A stretch of DNA of 64,000 nucleotides from Candidatus Rothia avicola (GCA_019115985.1 DXCN01000061.1:1-64000); one strand, 5' to 3'; shown: positions 21,845 to 32,549, counted from the stretch's first letter. A program made the numbers and translations. Notes: generated by a model from the letters alone, not told the origin.

Positions 21845-22157
21845 AGGCACACCTTCACAACAGAGCAAATACCTAGTTTTCTAGCGTATCGCACCGCCTT
21901 ACCCACAGCGCCTAAGGGCTGGTTGGTCACAGTAAGAAAAATTTCTGAGACCGGTGTTTACAGAACCGCTAACAACAGGTTATGCTTTTACCAGCTTCAA
22001 GAGATTCAACTGTCAAGCTCCGACTTTGGTTGAACGCCAACCCCATGTTCACGGGTGGCTCGGATGACGAAGCGGTCTGCATCGCGCATTTCGGCGCTGT
22101 TTGGTGCAGGCAAGAGCAAGCTTCGAAAGGAACGCGCACTTTACGCGCAATGACGGC
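21845..22157. other. Gene-poor stretch before the antitoxin gene
   Basis: This stretch of about 313 bp between the helicase start and the antitoxin start is AT-richer at 21870-22020. It contains a 29-codon open frame (22064-22153, MTKRSASRISALFGAGKSKL onwards) whose TGA overlaps another ATG. It has no convincing RBS and is not claimed as a gene. Confidence 0.4.
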
Positions 22158-22373
22158 ATGTCAAACGCTCGACCTCACGCCCACCGTCCTCACATCACCG
22201 TTCAGAAGAACATCTCTGCTGCCTCTGTACCCGCCCGCGGCGGCTACACCGCAATGAGCATCCAGGACTACACCCGCATCTCCAACGAGCGCAGCGAATT
22301 CCTCAACTTCCTGCTGGCCCCCAACCCCAGCGGTATCCCTGCAACTGAGTACGGTGTTCTGAAAGCTGCATGA
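22158..22373 (+). CDS. Putative antitoxin of a type II toxin-antitoxin pair
   Basis: A small 71-residue protein whose stop overlaps the start of the PIN-toxin gene (ATGA), the usual layout of an antitoxin gene. The central segment VPARGGYTAMSIQDYTRIS resembles the Phd/YefM pattern (R-G-x-P-x-A-x-x-S-x-x-D-Y-x-x-L), but the usual N-terminal DNA-binding block is short or absent, so it may be truncated or a divergent type. The start is uncertain: the frame is open to 22101, and an internal ATG at 22254 is also possible. Assignment rests mainly on context. Confidence 0.55.
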   Translation: MSNARPHAHRPHITVQKNISAASVPARGGYTAMSIQDYTRISNERSEFLNFLLAPNPSGIPATEYGVLKAA

Positions 22374-22801
22374 GCCAGGTAGGTCTGCTTCTCGATTCCG
22401 ATGTCCTTGCTGAGATCCGCAAGGCCACCCCACACCCGCAGGTAGTGAACTGCCTGCGCCGCCGCTCCTACCGCACCATGTACATCTCGGTGCTCAGCCT
22501 CGGTGAACTCAAGGGGCTTTACCCCTACCCTGAAACCGAACGCTGGCTCGCTGAGCTCATGGACCGCTTCGACTCTCACGTACTAGAAGTCGACGCGAAG
22601 GTATCACTGGAGTGGGCCGGACGTCACGCCGAGAAGCACCTCCACCTGGTGGGTGGGCAGCGCCCCGCCCCCCTCGCCACAGCAGCCCTTGAGGGCCTGA
22701 TGGCTGCCACCGCGACCGTCCACCAGCTTGAGATTATTTCGAGCAAGGCCGAGATTTATAAGTCCTGGGGCGTTCCGGCGGTGGACCCCTGGGAAGACTA
22801 A
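22370..22801 (+). CDS. PIN-domain toxin (VapC/FitB-like ribonuclease)
   Basis: Predicted metal-dependent RNase toxin, 143 residues. PIN elements: first acidic residue D9 in LLLDSDVLAEIRK, second E46 in LSLGELKGLY, third at LEGLMAATA (E108), fourth near SSKAEIY (E128), ending GVPAVDPW as in FitB-type proteins. In most relatives the third and fourth positions are Asp (DxLIAATA, TRNxxDF). Here both are Glu, a conservative change that may lower or alter activity. It overlaps the antitoxin gene by 4 bases. It is followed by a large inverted repeat and a broken SDR gene, suggesting an accessory insertion spot. Confidence 0.85.
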   Translation: MSQVGLLLDSDVLAEIRKATPHPQVVNCLRRRSYRTMYISVLSLGELKGLYPYPETERWLAELMDRFDSHVLEVDAKVSLEWAGRHAEKHLHLVGGQRPAPLATAALEGLMAATATVHQLEIISSKAEIYKSWGVPAVDPWED

Positions 22802-22816
22802 CCCGAAAATTTCTAA

Positions 22817-22881
22817 GTACCCCGGTTTTTGTGCAGTTACCCCGGTTTTTATCTGGGGTAACTGCACAAAAACTGGGGTAC
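22817..22881. repeat. 27-bp inverted repeat with internal 13-bp direct repeats
   Basis: Arms 22817-22843 and 22855-22881 match over 27 bp with one mismatch, around an 11-base loop. The left half also has a direct repeat TACCCCGGTTTTT at 22818-22830 and 22838-22850. It may act as terminator for the toxin gene, but its length and internal repetition resemble a miniature mobile element or a decayed insertion-sequence end. Confidence 0.85.
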
Positions 22882-22899
22882 TAACTTATTAAGGTTCTA

Positions 22900-23385
22900 A
22901 TAGTCTCGCGTTCTCGCTATCGCGGCTGCCACGGGGGTAAAGGCTGCCACCGAGGAAACGTTAATAATGCGGCCCCGCCCGCGCGGCAGCATGGCAACAA
23001 TTGCCGTGTGCATGAGCTGGAGCGGAACCCTGGCCAGTACGTCGACCTGGTCTAGGTGGTGTTCTACGGGTGCTGCATCAAAGCTCTTGCCGAGCCCAAA
23101 ACCCGCGTTATTGACCAGTATCTCAACGGGCTGTTCAACCTGCTGTAGGCGCTCAGCCAGGCGGGCGACGTCCTGCTCCACCAGCAAATCGGCAGGGATT
23201 ACCTCAATGTCTACCAATGTCTACCGAGAATCTGTCGCGCAGCTGGCCTGCTAGGTCTTCTAGCATCTTGGCCCGCCGGGCGGTGAGCACCAGGCGTACC
23301 CGGCTGTTAGATACTGGCCGGTGAACTCGGCGCCAATACCTGCCGAAGTGCCGGTAATCATCACATACGAAGTTTCACTGCTCAT
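22900..23385 (-). pseudogene. Broken short-chain dehydrogenase/reductase gene
   Basis: The N-terminus MSSETSYVMITGTSAGIGAE holds the SDR nucleotide-binding motif TGTSAGIG. Near codon 25-30 the frame is lost by an indel. The next part (LVLTARRAKMLEDLAGQL) is in another frame, and a 10-bp tandem duplication (CAATGTCTAC at 23205-23214 and 23215-23224 on the plus strand) shifts the frame again. The final part, with ILVNNAGFGLG and GRGRIINVSSVAAFTP, stops early at RTRDY, before the expected YxxxK catalytic motif. So it has at least two frameshifts and a missing C-terminal half: clearly non-functional. Confidence 0.9.
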
Positions 23386-23496
23386 GGCTCCCACTCTACT
23401 GCCGGGCGAGCTGGGCCGGTTATCTTCACCGCACTCTTACCCTGTATACCAGCGCCATCAGGCACACAACAGAGAAACATGACATGATGAAAGACG

Positions 23497-25128
23497 ATGA
23501 ATACCACCGCTCACCCCAAACGTTCCCTCCCCATGCCCCTGTGGCTACAGGGCTCAGTTGAACTTGCCCTCGTGGCGCTGGCCTCCTACCTCACCGTCGT
23601 CCTGCTACTGGTGGCGGTCTGGTACACCAACGGCTTCAACAGTAGCGGTACCCTAGCCGGTGCTGTCTCTGTGGCCGGGCACCTGTGGCTACTGGTTCAC
23701 GGCGTTCCCCTGAACATGAATATCCCCGAGCAGGGGGTCTTCTCAGCGGTGACCGGAACCATGAGCCTGGTACCCCTTGGCCTCACCCTGATCCCCCTAG
23801 CCCTCTGCTACCGCTCCGGCCGCCGCCTGGCCCGCGCCAGCTACGAGGGCCAGTTCTGGCAGCCCCTGGCCGGTGGTCTTCTCGCCTACGCCTTCGTGGG
23901 CGCCGGGGTGAGCCTGCTATCCACCAATGACTTCTTCTCCACCTCACCCGTCCTCGCCGCCCTGGTCCCCCTCTGGGTCGCTGCCCTGGGCATTATCTCG
24001 GGCGGGTACGCCGAATCGCGCTCGCTAGCCGCCATGATCGGTGTGAACGCGGCCGACTGGGTGAAAAAATTCAGCCAGTATTCCCGCTGGGCAGGCTCCT
24101 ATATCTGGGCCCTGCTGAGGGCGGCCCTGGTGAGCGTACTGGCCTTTGTGGCCGGTGGTGCCCTGCTACTGGTCGTCGCCCTCTTCTGGCACTGGGACAA
24201 CGTCGTCTCCCTTTATCAGACCCTGCATGCTGGTGCCGTCGGCGACCTAGCCCTAACCCTGCTGCAGCTGGGTCTGCTCGTGAACCTGGTGGTCTACTCC
24301 ATGGCGTGGAGCTCCGGCGCGGGCTTTGCCCTGGGCACCGCTACCTCCGTTGACCTGACCGGCACCCACGTGGGGGTCATGCCCTCCCTCCCGGTGCTGG
24401 GGGCGCTGCCGCACGCGTCCGAACCCTGGGGCTACCTGGCCCTTGCCGTCCCCCTAGCCGCCGGTGCCCTGGGCGGCTGGTGGTTCTTCCGCGAAGGCGA
24501 AAACCACTTTGACGAGTGGCTTTCCCTCAAGATTCGCTTCCGCTGGCTGTCCTGGCCCCTTTCTACCCTGGGGCTTGCCGTCCTGACCCTGCTGCCGACC
24601 TTCCTGCTGACCACCTTACTGGGTTGGGCCGCTAACGGGTCACTGGGGCTGGGCCGCTTCACGGCTATCGGCCCGCACCCCCTCATCTTTGGGGCCTTCT
24701 CTGCCGTGCTGCTGACGGCCGGTGCCATGCTGGGGCTGGGCCTTGCCCACCTGCTGGTGCGCGACACCTCCGGTGAACTAGAGCGATTTGCCCAAGCCAA
24801 GCCCACCCGCGAACAGAAGCGCACAGCCCGCGCCGAGGCCAAGGCCCAGAAGGCGGCGGCCCGCGCCGAGCGTAAGGCAGAAAAGGCTGGGGCTGACCAG
24901 CCGGACGCCGCCAAGAGCGATGAAGCTGCTCCTGAAGCTGAGGAAGTAGCGCCTGAAAACGAAGCTGAAGATACCGCATCTAGCGAAGCAGAAGCAGAGG
25001 CTGCACCCGAGACTGAAGCTGAAGAACCCGCTGTGCCCCTCCATCCCGTGGTGAAGCGTCCTAAGTCCCTGCGTGCCCGCCGCCAAAAACGCCTTGAAGA
25101 GCTAGCAGAAGGTACAGGCAAGGAATAA
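23497..25128 (+). CDS. perM: Membrane protein PerM (DUF6350), cell-division associated
   Basis: Integral membrane protein of 543 residues with about nine or ten hydrophobic segments (about 20-430) and a long Ala/Glu/Lys-rich cytoplasmic tail (about 430-543). The mycobacterial homologue (Rv0955) lies directly upstream of purN-purH, as here, and is known as PerM, linked to cell-division stability under stress. Identification rests on topology, tail and conserved neighbourhood. One small gene on the opposite strand separates it from purN. Confidence 0.78.
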   Translation: MNTTAHPKRSLPMPLWLQGSVELALVALASYLTVVLLLVAVWYTNGFNSSGTLAGAVSVAGHLWLLVHGVPLNMNIPEQGVFSAVTGTMSLVPLGLTLIPLALCYRSGRRLARASYEGQFWQPLAGGLLAYAFVGAGVSLLSTNDFFSTSPVLAALVPLWVAALGIISGGYAESRSLAAMIGVNAADWVKKFSQYSRWAGSYIWALLRAALVSVLAFVAGGALLLVVALFWHWDNVVSLYQTLHAGAVGDLALTLLQLGLLVNLVVYSMAWSSGAGFALGTATSVDLTGTHVGVMPSLPVLGALPHASEPWGYLALAVPLAAGALGGWWFFREGENHFDEWLSLKIRFRWLSWPLSTLGLAVLTLLPTFLLTTLLGWAANGSLGLGRFTAIGPHPLIFGAFSAVLLTAGAMLGLGLAHLLVRDTSGELERFAQAKPTREQKRTARAEAKAQKAAARAERKAEKAGADQPDAAKSDEAAPEAEEVAPENEAEDTASSEAEAEAAPETEAEEPAVPLHPVVKRPKSLRARRQKRLEELAEGTGKE

Positions 25129-25134
25129 TCCCAG

Positions 25135-25548
25135 CTACTGCCCCATGAGCTGCTGCAGCAGGCCGTCGCTCATTTGCGAGGTGCACTGCTGCTGGCGGCT
25201 CAGGGTCACAGCCTGTTGCAGGCACTCCGCATAGGCGATGGCGGCGTCCACAAAAATTAGCTGAACCAGCGCGGCGAAGCCCAAAAAGAGCGACCAGAGC
25301 ATCACCATGACCATGAGCACCACCGAAAAAGCGGGAAACTTAGCCCCCACCATTTTCACCAGGGTCACCGTGGCAAGAGTGAAGGTCAGCACCGCCAGAG
25401 CAGCTGTTACCGCGGCGAACCAGCCCGGGTAGGAGGTGCTAGCCACCGTAGCAACCATCGCCAAAAACGACAGGCGGGACCACACCTTGATATTCTCAAG
25501 CACACGATCAGAAGGCAGCTGGGCAGAAGGACGCACGGTGTCAGACAT
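25135..25548 (-). CDS. Small hypothetical membrane protein
   Basis: A 137-residue protein starting MSDTVRPSAQLPSDRVLENI with an AAGGTGG-type RBS; a longer frame to 25593 exists without a better site. Three or four hydrophobic segments lie between about 22 and 110 (LSFLAMVATVAST, FAAVTAALAVLTFTLATVTL, VVLMVMVMLWSLFLGF), followed by a Gln-rich C-terminus with two Cys. I recognise no family. It faces perM tail to tail, six bases apart. Confidence 0.7.
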   Translation of the reverse strand: MSDTVRPSAQLPSDRVLENIKVWSRLSFLAMVATVASTSYPGWFAAVTAALAVLTFTLATVTLVKMVGAKFPAFSVVLMVMVMLWSLFLGFAALVQLIFVDAAIAYAECLQQAVTLSRQQQCTSQMSDGLLQQLMGQ

Positions 25549-25659
25549 ACCTACCACCTTACCGCGCCCTGCCACCTGCCTCGCACAGCGCACACTACTG
25601 GCGTCTCAGCATGAAAACGCGGCAGTGTGTTGGCGCTCGCATGCGATAAACTTTTCTGT

Positions 25660-26238
25660 ATGCGCATTGTGGTGATGGTGTCCGGATCGGGCACAAATTT
25701 ACAGTCCATCCTTGACTCCGTAGCGGCCGGCGACCTGAACACCACGGTTCTGGCCGTGGGCGCCGACAAGCCCTGCCCGGGAATCGAACGAGCAGAGGCA
25801 GCCGGAATCGAGACCTTCCTCGTAGAACCTGCCAGCTACGACACCCGCGAAGCCTGGAACCGCGCCCTGGAAGAAAAAATCGCCAGCTACGGCGCCGACT
25901 ACATCATCTTCGCCGGCTTCATGCGCATCGTCGACGCCCAGCTCGTTGACCGCTTCAAAAACCGCATTATCAACACCCACCCCGCCCTGCTACCGTCCTT
26001 CCCAGGAGCCCACGGCGTGCGCGACGCCCTTGCCCACGGGGTCAAAGTCACCGGGACCACAGTGCACCTAGTCGATTCCGGCATCGACACCGGCCCCATC
26101 CTGGCCCAAGTCGCCGTCGACGTCCTCGATGACGACACCGAAGAAACCCTGCACGAGCGTATCAAGGTTAAAGAGCGAGTGCTCCTGGTCAAAACCATCG
26201 CCCGCTTAGCCCAAGACCTCAACGGCGAACCCGCCTAA
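25660..26238 (+). CDS. purN: Phosphoribosylglycinamide formyltransferase (GART)
   Basis: Third step of purine synthesis: transfers formyl from 10-formyl-THF to GAR. It is 192 residues. The N-terminal phosphate loop is VMVSGSGTNLQSI (about 5-17). The catalytic Asn and His are in RIINTHPALLPSFPGAHGV (about 105-120), and the Asp in VDSGIDTGPIL. The ATG at 25660 begins the beta-strand MRIVVMV that starts the fold; the in-frame upstream ATG at 25627 would add a non-conserved stretch. No clear RBS is seen, so it may be leaderless. purH follows after a weak hairpin. Confidence 0.95.
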   Translation: MRIVVMVSGSGTNLQSILDSVAAGDLNTTVLAVGADKPCPGIERAEAAGIETFLVEPASYDTREAWNRALEEKIASYGADYIIFAGFMRIVDAQLVDRFKNRIINTHPALLPSFPGAHGVRDALAHGVKVTGTTVHLVDSGIDTGPILAQVAVDVLDDDTEETLHERIKVKERVLLVKTIARLAQDLNGEPA

Positions 26239-26249
26239 CCCACAAGTTT

Positions 26250-26268
26250 AGCCCCGCACCACGGGGCT
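26250..26268 (+). terminator. Weak hairpin between purN and purH
   Basis: Arms AGCCCCG (26250-26256) and CGGGGCT (26262-26268) with a 5-base loop, no T-tract. It probably attenuates rather than stops transcription into purH. Confidence 0.4.
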
Positions 26269-26365
26269 GGGCCTAGGGTCGGGGCTCCTTACCAAAACGA
26301 CTCACACCCACGTAACCACCTGCTGACCCGGCCCAACCCGGCAGCACAAGAAACGGAGTTAATCT

Positions 26366-27973
<1,608 letters not shown>

Positions 27974-28033
27974 GCTTCGCTCGATGGAAGAAGGACTTCG
28001 CTCCGCCGCTGATAGAACTAGTAATTCGCAGTA

Positions 28034-28072
28034 AAAAGTCCGCCCCTCCACGTACGGAAGGGGCGGACTTTT
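28034..28072. terminator. Bidirectional terminator between purH and the VWA gene
   Basis: Arms AAAAGTCCGCCCCT (28034-28047) and AGGGGCGGACTTTT (28059-28072), perfect 14 bp, with A- and T-runs on the two sides. It serves two convergent genes. Confidence 0.9.
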
Positions 28073-28092
28073 ACCGTGATGCGGGAAGAACC

Positions 28093-29793
28093 CTACTGCT
28101 GCGCGGCTGCGTCCGAGATGCCGGTGAGGGCTTCAGCGAAGATGCGCTGCACATCGGTGGGGGCGGACGCCATATGGGCCTCGCCGCCGACGCCCTGGGC
28201 GATAGTGGTCAGGGCGTTCATATCCGCGTCCTCAGAGACGCCAATCATGATGATGAAGACCGGGTTAGCCGGGTCCTGCTCCGCCTGAATGGTAGAAATC
28301 AGTTCTTCCTGACTAATGGAATTATCGTCGTGGTTTTCACCGTCGGTCAGCACGATCACTGCGTTCACCGAACCGTAGGCATAGTTTTCCTTGGCCGAGC
28401 GGAAGGCAGCCAGGGTGGTGTCGTAAAGGGCAGTGAAGCCGTTGGGGTCAATGGTCGCGGCGATACCCGAGCCAGCCTCCTGCAGGAGCACCCGCTGGGT
28501 TTTCCCGTCTACAGTTTCTTCAAAGCCGCGCACGGGTACCAGCTCCTGGTAGTCAGAAACAGAACCGTCAGGCAGGGTGAGGTCACGGGAGAACTTCCAC
28601 AGGCCCATAGAATCGCGGGCCGGGAAGAGCTGGGAACCTGCCAGCACCGACTCAACGGTGATATCCATCCGGGACTTGTCGGTACCAGCTACCGGCAGCA
28701 GCATAGAACCTGACGCATCGAGCACTACCAGAGCGTTCAGCGGCGCAGACTGCAGGGAGTAGGAGGTCCACACCTGGGTGAGCACATCCTGGTTGCTGGG
28801 AGCCAGCGCCGTAAAACTACCGACGCTGTAGTCGCCTTCTAGCTCCTGGCCGTCCGCCGCGCGCAAGCCAGCAGCTGCCAGGGCCTGCTTGCCGTCCTCA
28901 CTACCCATGAAGTTGATAATCTGCTGGGCAGCCTCATCGATAGTGGTGTTATTGCTGGAGGACGCCTGGTAGAGGGGGTAGTTGAGGGCAAAAGAGCCGT
29001 CGCCGGGCACAGTTGCGGTCAGCCCGGAATCTGCGTGGGCTGAAGCATAGGCTGCGTAGTCAGCCTCGGTAACGATTGCGGCGTCCTTGGTGCCATTATC
29101 CACAGCGGTCAGCAGCTCTGTGGCGCTCTGGGCCGCCTCGGTTACGCCGATGCTCTGAGCACGCAGGGCGGTGCCGCTGGTGAGGTCCTCAAGGCTGACG
29201 GTACCCGCTGACGCCTCAGAGATACCACCGAGCAGGGCTGCGAAAGCTCCGGAGTCTTCCTTGGGGTCACCCATGCTGACGGTGCCTTCAGCCTTGAGGG
29301 CTTCGAGCCAGGTGCCGTAGCTGGTGTTATCTTCTGACACGATGACGCCGGGGGTCTGGGCAAGGGACTCCGCAAGGGGAGTCAGACCGGTGTTAGCTTC
29401 GCTCATGGCCAGCTCGGCGCGGGTGGTGGAATCGGGAATCCAGAGGTTGGTGGTTGCCGTACCGCTGGTTGACTCGGTGAGCACATCACTGGCGGTCTTA
29501 TCGGTGGTGATGTCGAGGGTGATACAGGTGTCCTCGTCCACGAGCATAGCCTTCAGCGCTGCTGCCATAGGCTCGGTGGTGGCCACGGTGACGGCCTGGG
29601 TAGTTGAGCAGGCAGCCGGAACGGTCTGGCCGCTGGTGGTGGAGGGCTGCTTATCGCCGGTGATATTGGTGTACGCAATAGCGCCGCCACAGAGCAAAAT
29701 GACGGCTGCAGCGCCGGTTGCAATCCACTTGCGGCTGTTCTTCTTCTGCTTTTCAATACGCTCTTGACGGCGTGACTTGGCGTTATTCGCCAT
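28093..29793 (-). CDS. Membrane-anchored substrate-binding-like protein with C-terminal VWA domain
   Basis: A 566-residue protein with a basic N-terminus and one membrane segment (about 24-43), the rest predicted outside the cell. Residues about 58-320 look like a periplasmic-type solute-binding fold (AVTVATTEPMAAALKAML, TDKTASDVLTESTSGTATT, ending MGSEDGKQALAAAG). Residues about 345-560 form a von Willebrand A domain with the MIDAS motif DASGSML (about 356) and TDGENHDD (about 484). Similar two-part proteins occur in actinobacteria, but a defined role is not known to me. Expression is opposite to its metabolic neighbours. Confidence 0.85.
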   Translation of the reverse strand: MANNAKSRRQERIEKQKKNSRKWIATGAAAVILLCGGAIAYTNITGDKQPSTTSGQTVPAACSTTQAVTVATTEPMAAALKAMLVDEDTCITLDITTDKTASDVLTESTSGTATTNLWIPDSTTRAELAMSEANTGLTPLAESLAQTPGVIVSEDNTSYGTWLEALKAEGTVSMGDPKEDSGAFAALLGGISEASAGTVSLEDLTSGTALRAQSIGVTEAAQSATELLTAVDNGTKDAAIVTEADYAAYASAHADSGLTATVPGDGSFALNYPLYQASSSNNTTIDEAAQQIINFMGSEDGKQALAAAGLRAADGQELEGDYSVGSFTALAPSNQDVLTQVWTSYSLQSAPLNALVVLDASGSMLLPVAGTDKSRMDITVESVLAGSQLFPARDSMGLWKFSRDLTLPDGSVSDYQELVPVRGFEETVDGKTQRVLLQEAGSGIAATIDPNGFTALYDTTLAAFRSAKENYAYGSVNAVIVLTDGENHDDNSISQEELISTIQAEQDPANPVFIIMIGVSEDADMNALTTIAQGVGGEAHMASAPTDVQRIFAEALTGISDAAAQQ

Positions 29794-29989
29794 GTAACGG
29801 TGCCTCTTCCCTAATGCTGTGCGGTGGTGTAGACGAGTGGGGGTTCCCCGTGAGCAGGTGCGGCTGCAGGGGCACTCGCTGGGCAGCTACGGTGGGTGGG
29901 GTAGTGCCGCTGGTTCGCCCTTTAGTGTAGCAAGAAAGGGCACCTATGGCGGGGTTTGCCGGGGTAGGCGGCGGGCCGTAGTGCTTTAA

Positions 29990-30193
29990 AATGGGAGGGC
30001 GCCGAAAGTCAGTGAAGAGTATCTGCGTTCCCGTCGTGCCGAGCTTGTTGAGGCTGCCCGGGGAGACCTCTCTCAGCGTGAGGCGCGCAGCGATGAGCTG
30101 CCCTGGGAGTTTGTGGAATTTTGCGGCAGGCCTAGCCTCCCTTTTTCCTGCGCGGACGCCGGTGAGCAGCTCACCGGCGTCCGCGCAGCTTAA
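29990..30193 (+). pseudogene. Possible remnant of a TetR-like regulator N-terminus
   Basis: An open stretch between stops with no start codon. Its beginning, GRAPKVSEEYLRSRRAELVE, resembles the first helix of TetR-family regulators (R-R-x-E-I-x-x-A-A), but the expected helix-turn-helix does not follow. The end runs into the terminator hairpin. It is probably the scar of a deleted gene; the identification is weak. Confidence 0.3.
30148..30188 (+). terminator. Perfect 19-bp hairpin before the glyA leader
   Basis: Arms 30148-30166 and 30170-30188 pair perfectly with a 3-base loop. Both arms contain GCGGACGCC in opposite orientation. It shields glyA from upstream transcription. Confidence 0.75.
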
Positions 30194-30384
30194 AAGCGGG
30201 GAGGGTAAAAACCTGAAAATTGTCTCAAATTTGCCGGGGTAGCGGGCTCTCGCTAGCTAGGTCACATACACTTAAAAGTAGAGTGCGCTCACACGCGCCG
30301 CTCGGTTAAAGCATCACGTGATCTTCTGTATCCCCTCGTACAGATAAGCAGAAGAAACTGATCCACCATACTCAAGGAAGTGGC

Positions 30385-31668
30385 ATGACCAACCTTTCAC
30401 CCAACGTCACCAACCTGCCCCTGTCCCAGGTAGACCCCGAGGTCGCTGAAGCTATCCAGCACGAGCAGGAACGTCAGCAGAACACCCTCGAAATGATTGC
30501 TTCAGAGAACTTCGCCCCCCGCGCTGTGCTTGAAGCTCAGGGCTCTGTTCTGACTAACAAGTACGCCGAAGGTTACCCCGGCCGCCGCTACTACGGCGGC
30601 TGCGAGTTTGTTGACGTGGTGGAGCAGCTGGCTATCGACCGTGCCAAGGCCCTTTTCGGTGCCGACCACGCCAACGTGCAGCCCCACTCCGGGGCCCAGG
30701 CCAACAACGCCGTCATGCACGCCCTGCTGACTCCCGGTGACAAGATCATGGGCCTGTCCCTGGCCCACGGTGGTCACCTGACCCACGGTATGAAGCTCAA
30801 CGTCTCGGGCAAGCTCTACGAAGTTGTTGCCTACGGCGTGGACGAAGAAACCGGCCGCGTGAACATGGACGAGGTTCGCGAGCTGGCCCTGGCCGAGAAG
30901 CCCAAGGTCATTATTGCCGGTTGGTCGGCCTACACCCGTCAGCTGGATTTCGCTGCCTTCCGCGCCATCGCCGATGAAATCGGTGCCTACCTCTGGGTCG
31001 ATATGGCCCACTTCGCTGGCCTGGTAGCAGCTGGCCTGCACCCCAACCCCGTCCCCCACGCCCACGTGGTGTCCTCCACCGTCCACAAGACCCTGGCAGG
31101 CCCCCGCTCCGGCTTCATCATGTGTGTTGAAGACCTGAAGAAGAAGATCGACTCGGCTGTCTTCCCCGGCCAGCAGGGCGGCCCCCTCATGCACGCTATC
31201 GCCGGTAAGGCTACCGCCTTTAAGATTGCTGCTTCCGACATGTTCAAGGACCGTCAGGCCCGCACCCTCGAAGGTGCCAAGATTCTGGCTGACCGCCTGA
31301 ACCAGGCCGACATGGCAGAGAGCGGCGTTAAGGTCATCTCCGGTGGCACCGATGTTCACCTGGTCCTGGTCGACCTGCGCGACGCCGAAATTAACGGCCG
31401 TGAGGCAGAAGACCTGCTGCACGAAGCCGGTATCACCGTCAACCGTAACGCAGTGCCCAACGACCCTCGTCCGCCCATGGTCACTTCCGGCCTGCGCATC
31501 GGCACCCCTGCCCTGGCAACCCGCGGCTTCGATGCTGAAGCCTTCACCGAGGTCGCCGATATCATCGCTGAAACCCTCAAGCCCGGCGTCGACGTCGCAG
31601 CCCAGCGCGAGCGGGTCACCGCCCTGTGCGAGAAGTTCCCCCTCTACTCCGGTATCGAGGAGTGGTAA
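30385..31668 (+). CDS. glyA: Serine hydroxymethyltransferase
   Basis: PLP enzyme that converts serine and THF to glycine and 5,10-methylene-THF in the cytosol. It is 427 residues. Family blocks: [20 protein letters not shown] (about 36-55), [16 protein letters not shown], the PLP lysine in [17 protein letters not shown] (about residue 234), and the end [19 protein letters not shown] 30385 has AAGGAA upstream. folD starts two bases after its stop, so the two form an operon channelling methylene-THF. Confidence 0.98.
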   Translation: MTNLSPNVTNLPLSQVDPEVAEAIQHEQERQQNTLEMIASENFAPRAVLEAQGSVLTNKYAEGYPGRRYYGGCEFVDVVEQLAIDRAKALFGADHANVQPHSGAQANNAVMHALLTPGDKIMGLSLAHGGHLTHGMKLNVSGKLYEVVAYGVDEETGRVNMDEVRELALAEKPKVIIAGWSAYTRQLDFAAFRAIADEIGAYLWVDMAHFAGLVAAGLHPNPVPHAHVVSSTVHKTLAGPRSGFIMCVEDLKKKIDSAVFPGQQGGPLMHAIAGKATAFKIAASDMFKDRQARTLEGAKILADRLNQADMAESGVKVISGGTDVHLVLVDLRDAEINGREAEDLLHEAGITVNRNAVPNDPRPPMVTSGLRIGTPALATRGFDAEAFTEVADIIAETLKPGVDVAAQRERVTALCEKFPLYSGIEEW

Positions 31669-31670
31669 AC

Positions 31671-32549
31671 ATGCCGCAGATTCTTGACGGTACCGCTACC
31701 GCCGCCCAGATTAAGAGCGAGCTCGCCGAGCGCGTAGCTACCCTGAAAGAAAAGGGCGTTACCCCCGGTCTGGCGACCGTACTGGTAGGCGATGACCCAG
31801 CCTCCCGCTCCTACGTGGGCGGTAAGCACCGTGACTGCGCCGAGGTTGGCATTGCCTCTATCAAGGTGGAGCTGCCCGAGACCATCAGCCAGGAAGAGCT
31901 TGAAGGCGAGCTCGAAAAGCTGAACAACGACCCGGCCTGCACCGGCTATATCGTTCAGCTGCCCCTGCCCAAGCACATCGATACCAATCGAGTTCTTGAG
32001 AAGATTTCCCCCGAGAAGGACGCCGACGGCCTGCACCCCATGAACCTGGGCCGCCTCGTCCTCAATGTGGGCGAACCCCTGAACTCGCCCCTGCCCTGCA
32101 CCCCTAACGGTGTGATTGAGCTGGTGGAACGCCACGGTATTTCGTGGAAGGGTAAGAAGGTCGCTGTGTTGGGCCGCGGTATTACCGTGGGCCGCCCCTT
32201 GGGCCTGCTGCTGACCCGCAAGGACGTCAACTCCACCGCCACCCTGGTGCACACCGGCACTGAGGACGTCAGCGCAGCCCTGCGCGATGCCGATATCATC
32301 GTGGCTGCCGTGGGTGTTGCCCATGCCGTGAAAGCTGACCAGATCAAGGACGGCGCTATCCTGCTCGATGTCGGTGTCTCCCGTATTGAGGGCCCCGAGA
32401 CCGGCAAGAAGAAGCTAACCGGCGATATCTCCCCCGAGGCCGCTGCTAAGGCCAGCTGGTACTCACCCAACCCCGGTGGCGTGGGCCCCATGACCCGCGC
32501 TATGCTGCTGGTCAACGTGGTAGAAACTGCAGAACGCCAGGCTGTCTAA
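31671..32549 (+). CDS. folD: Methylene-THF dehydrogenase / cyclohydrolase
   Basis: Oxidises 5,10-methylene-THF to methenyl-THF and hydrolyses it to 10-formyl-THF, the donor used by PurN and PurH. It is 292 residues. Signatures: [20 protein letters not shown] with the catalytic Lys (about 56), [13 protein letters not shown] (about 98-110), and the nucleotide-binding [14 protein letters not shown] (about 172-185), ending [20 protein letters not shown] 31671 follows the glyA stop after two bases; an upstream in-frame start inside glyA is not needed. Confidence 0.97.
   Translation: MPQILDGTATAAQIKSELAERVATLKEKGVTPGLATVLVGDDPASRSYVGGKHRDCAEVGIASIKVELPETISQEELEGELEKLNNDPACTGYIVQLPLPKHIDTNRVLEKISPEKDADGLHPMNLGRLVLNVGEPLNSPLPCTPNGVIELVERHGISWKGKKVAVLGRGITVGRPLGLLLTRKDVNSTATLVHTGTEDVSAALRDADIIVAAVGVAHAVKADQIKDGAILLDVGVSRIEGPETGKKKLTGDISPEAAAKASWYSPNPGGVGPMTRAMLLVNVVETAERQAV

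Larger units (their letters stand above)
29794..30384. other. Long intergenic region before glyA
   Basis: This region of about 590 bp holds the VWA-gene promoter side, a decayed open stretch (29990-30193), a perfect terminator hairpin (30148-30188) and the glyA leader (30240-30384). I see no known riboswitch fold in the leader. AAGGAA lies before the glyA ATG. Confidence 0.5.

Noticed and set aside
22064..22153. 29-codon frame upstream of the antitoxin
   Set aside because: No RBS, no similarity that I know, and its end overlaps other starts; too weak to call.
30240..30384. Riboswitch in the glyA leader
   Set aside because: I looked for a THF or glycine riboswitch core and saw none; only short dyads are present.
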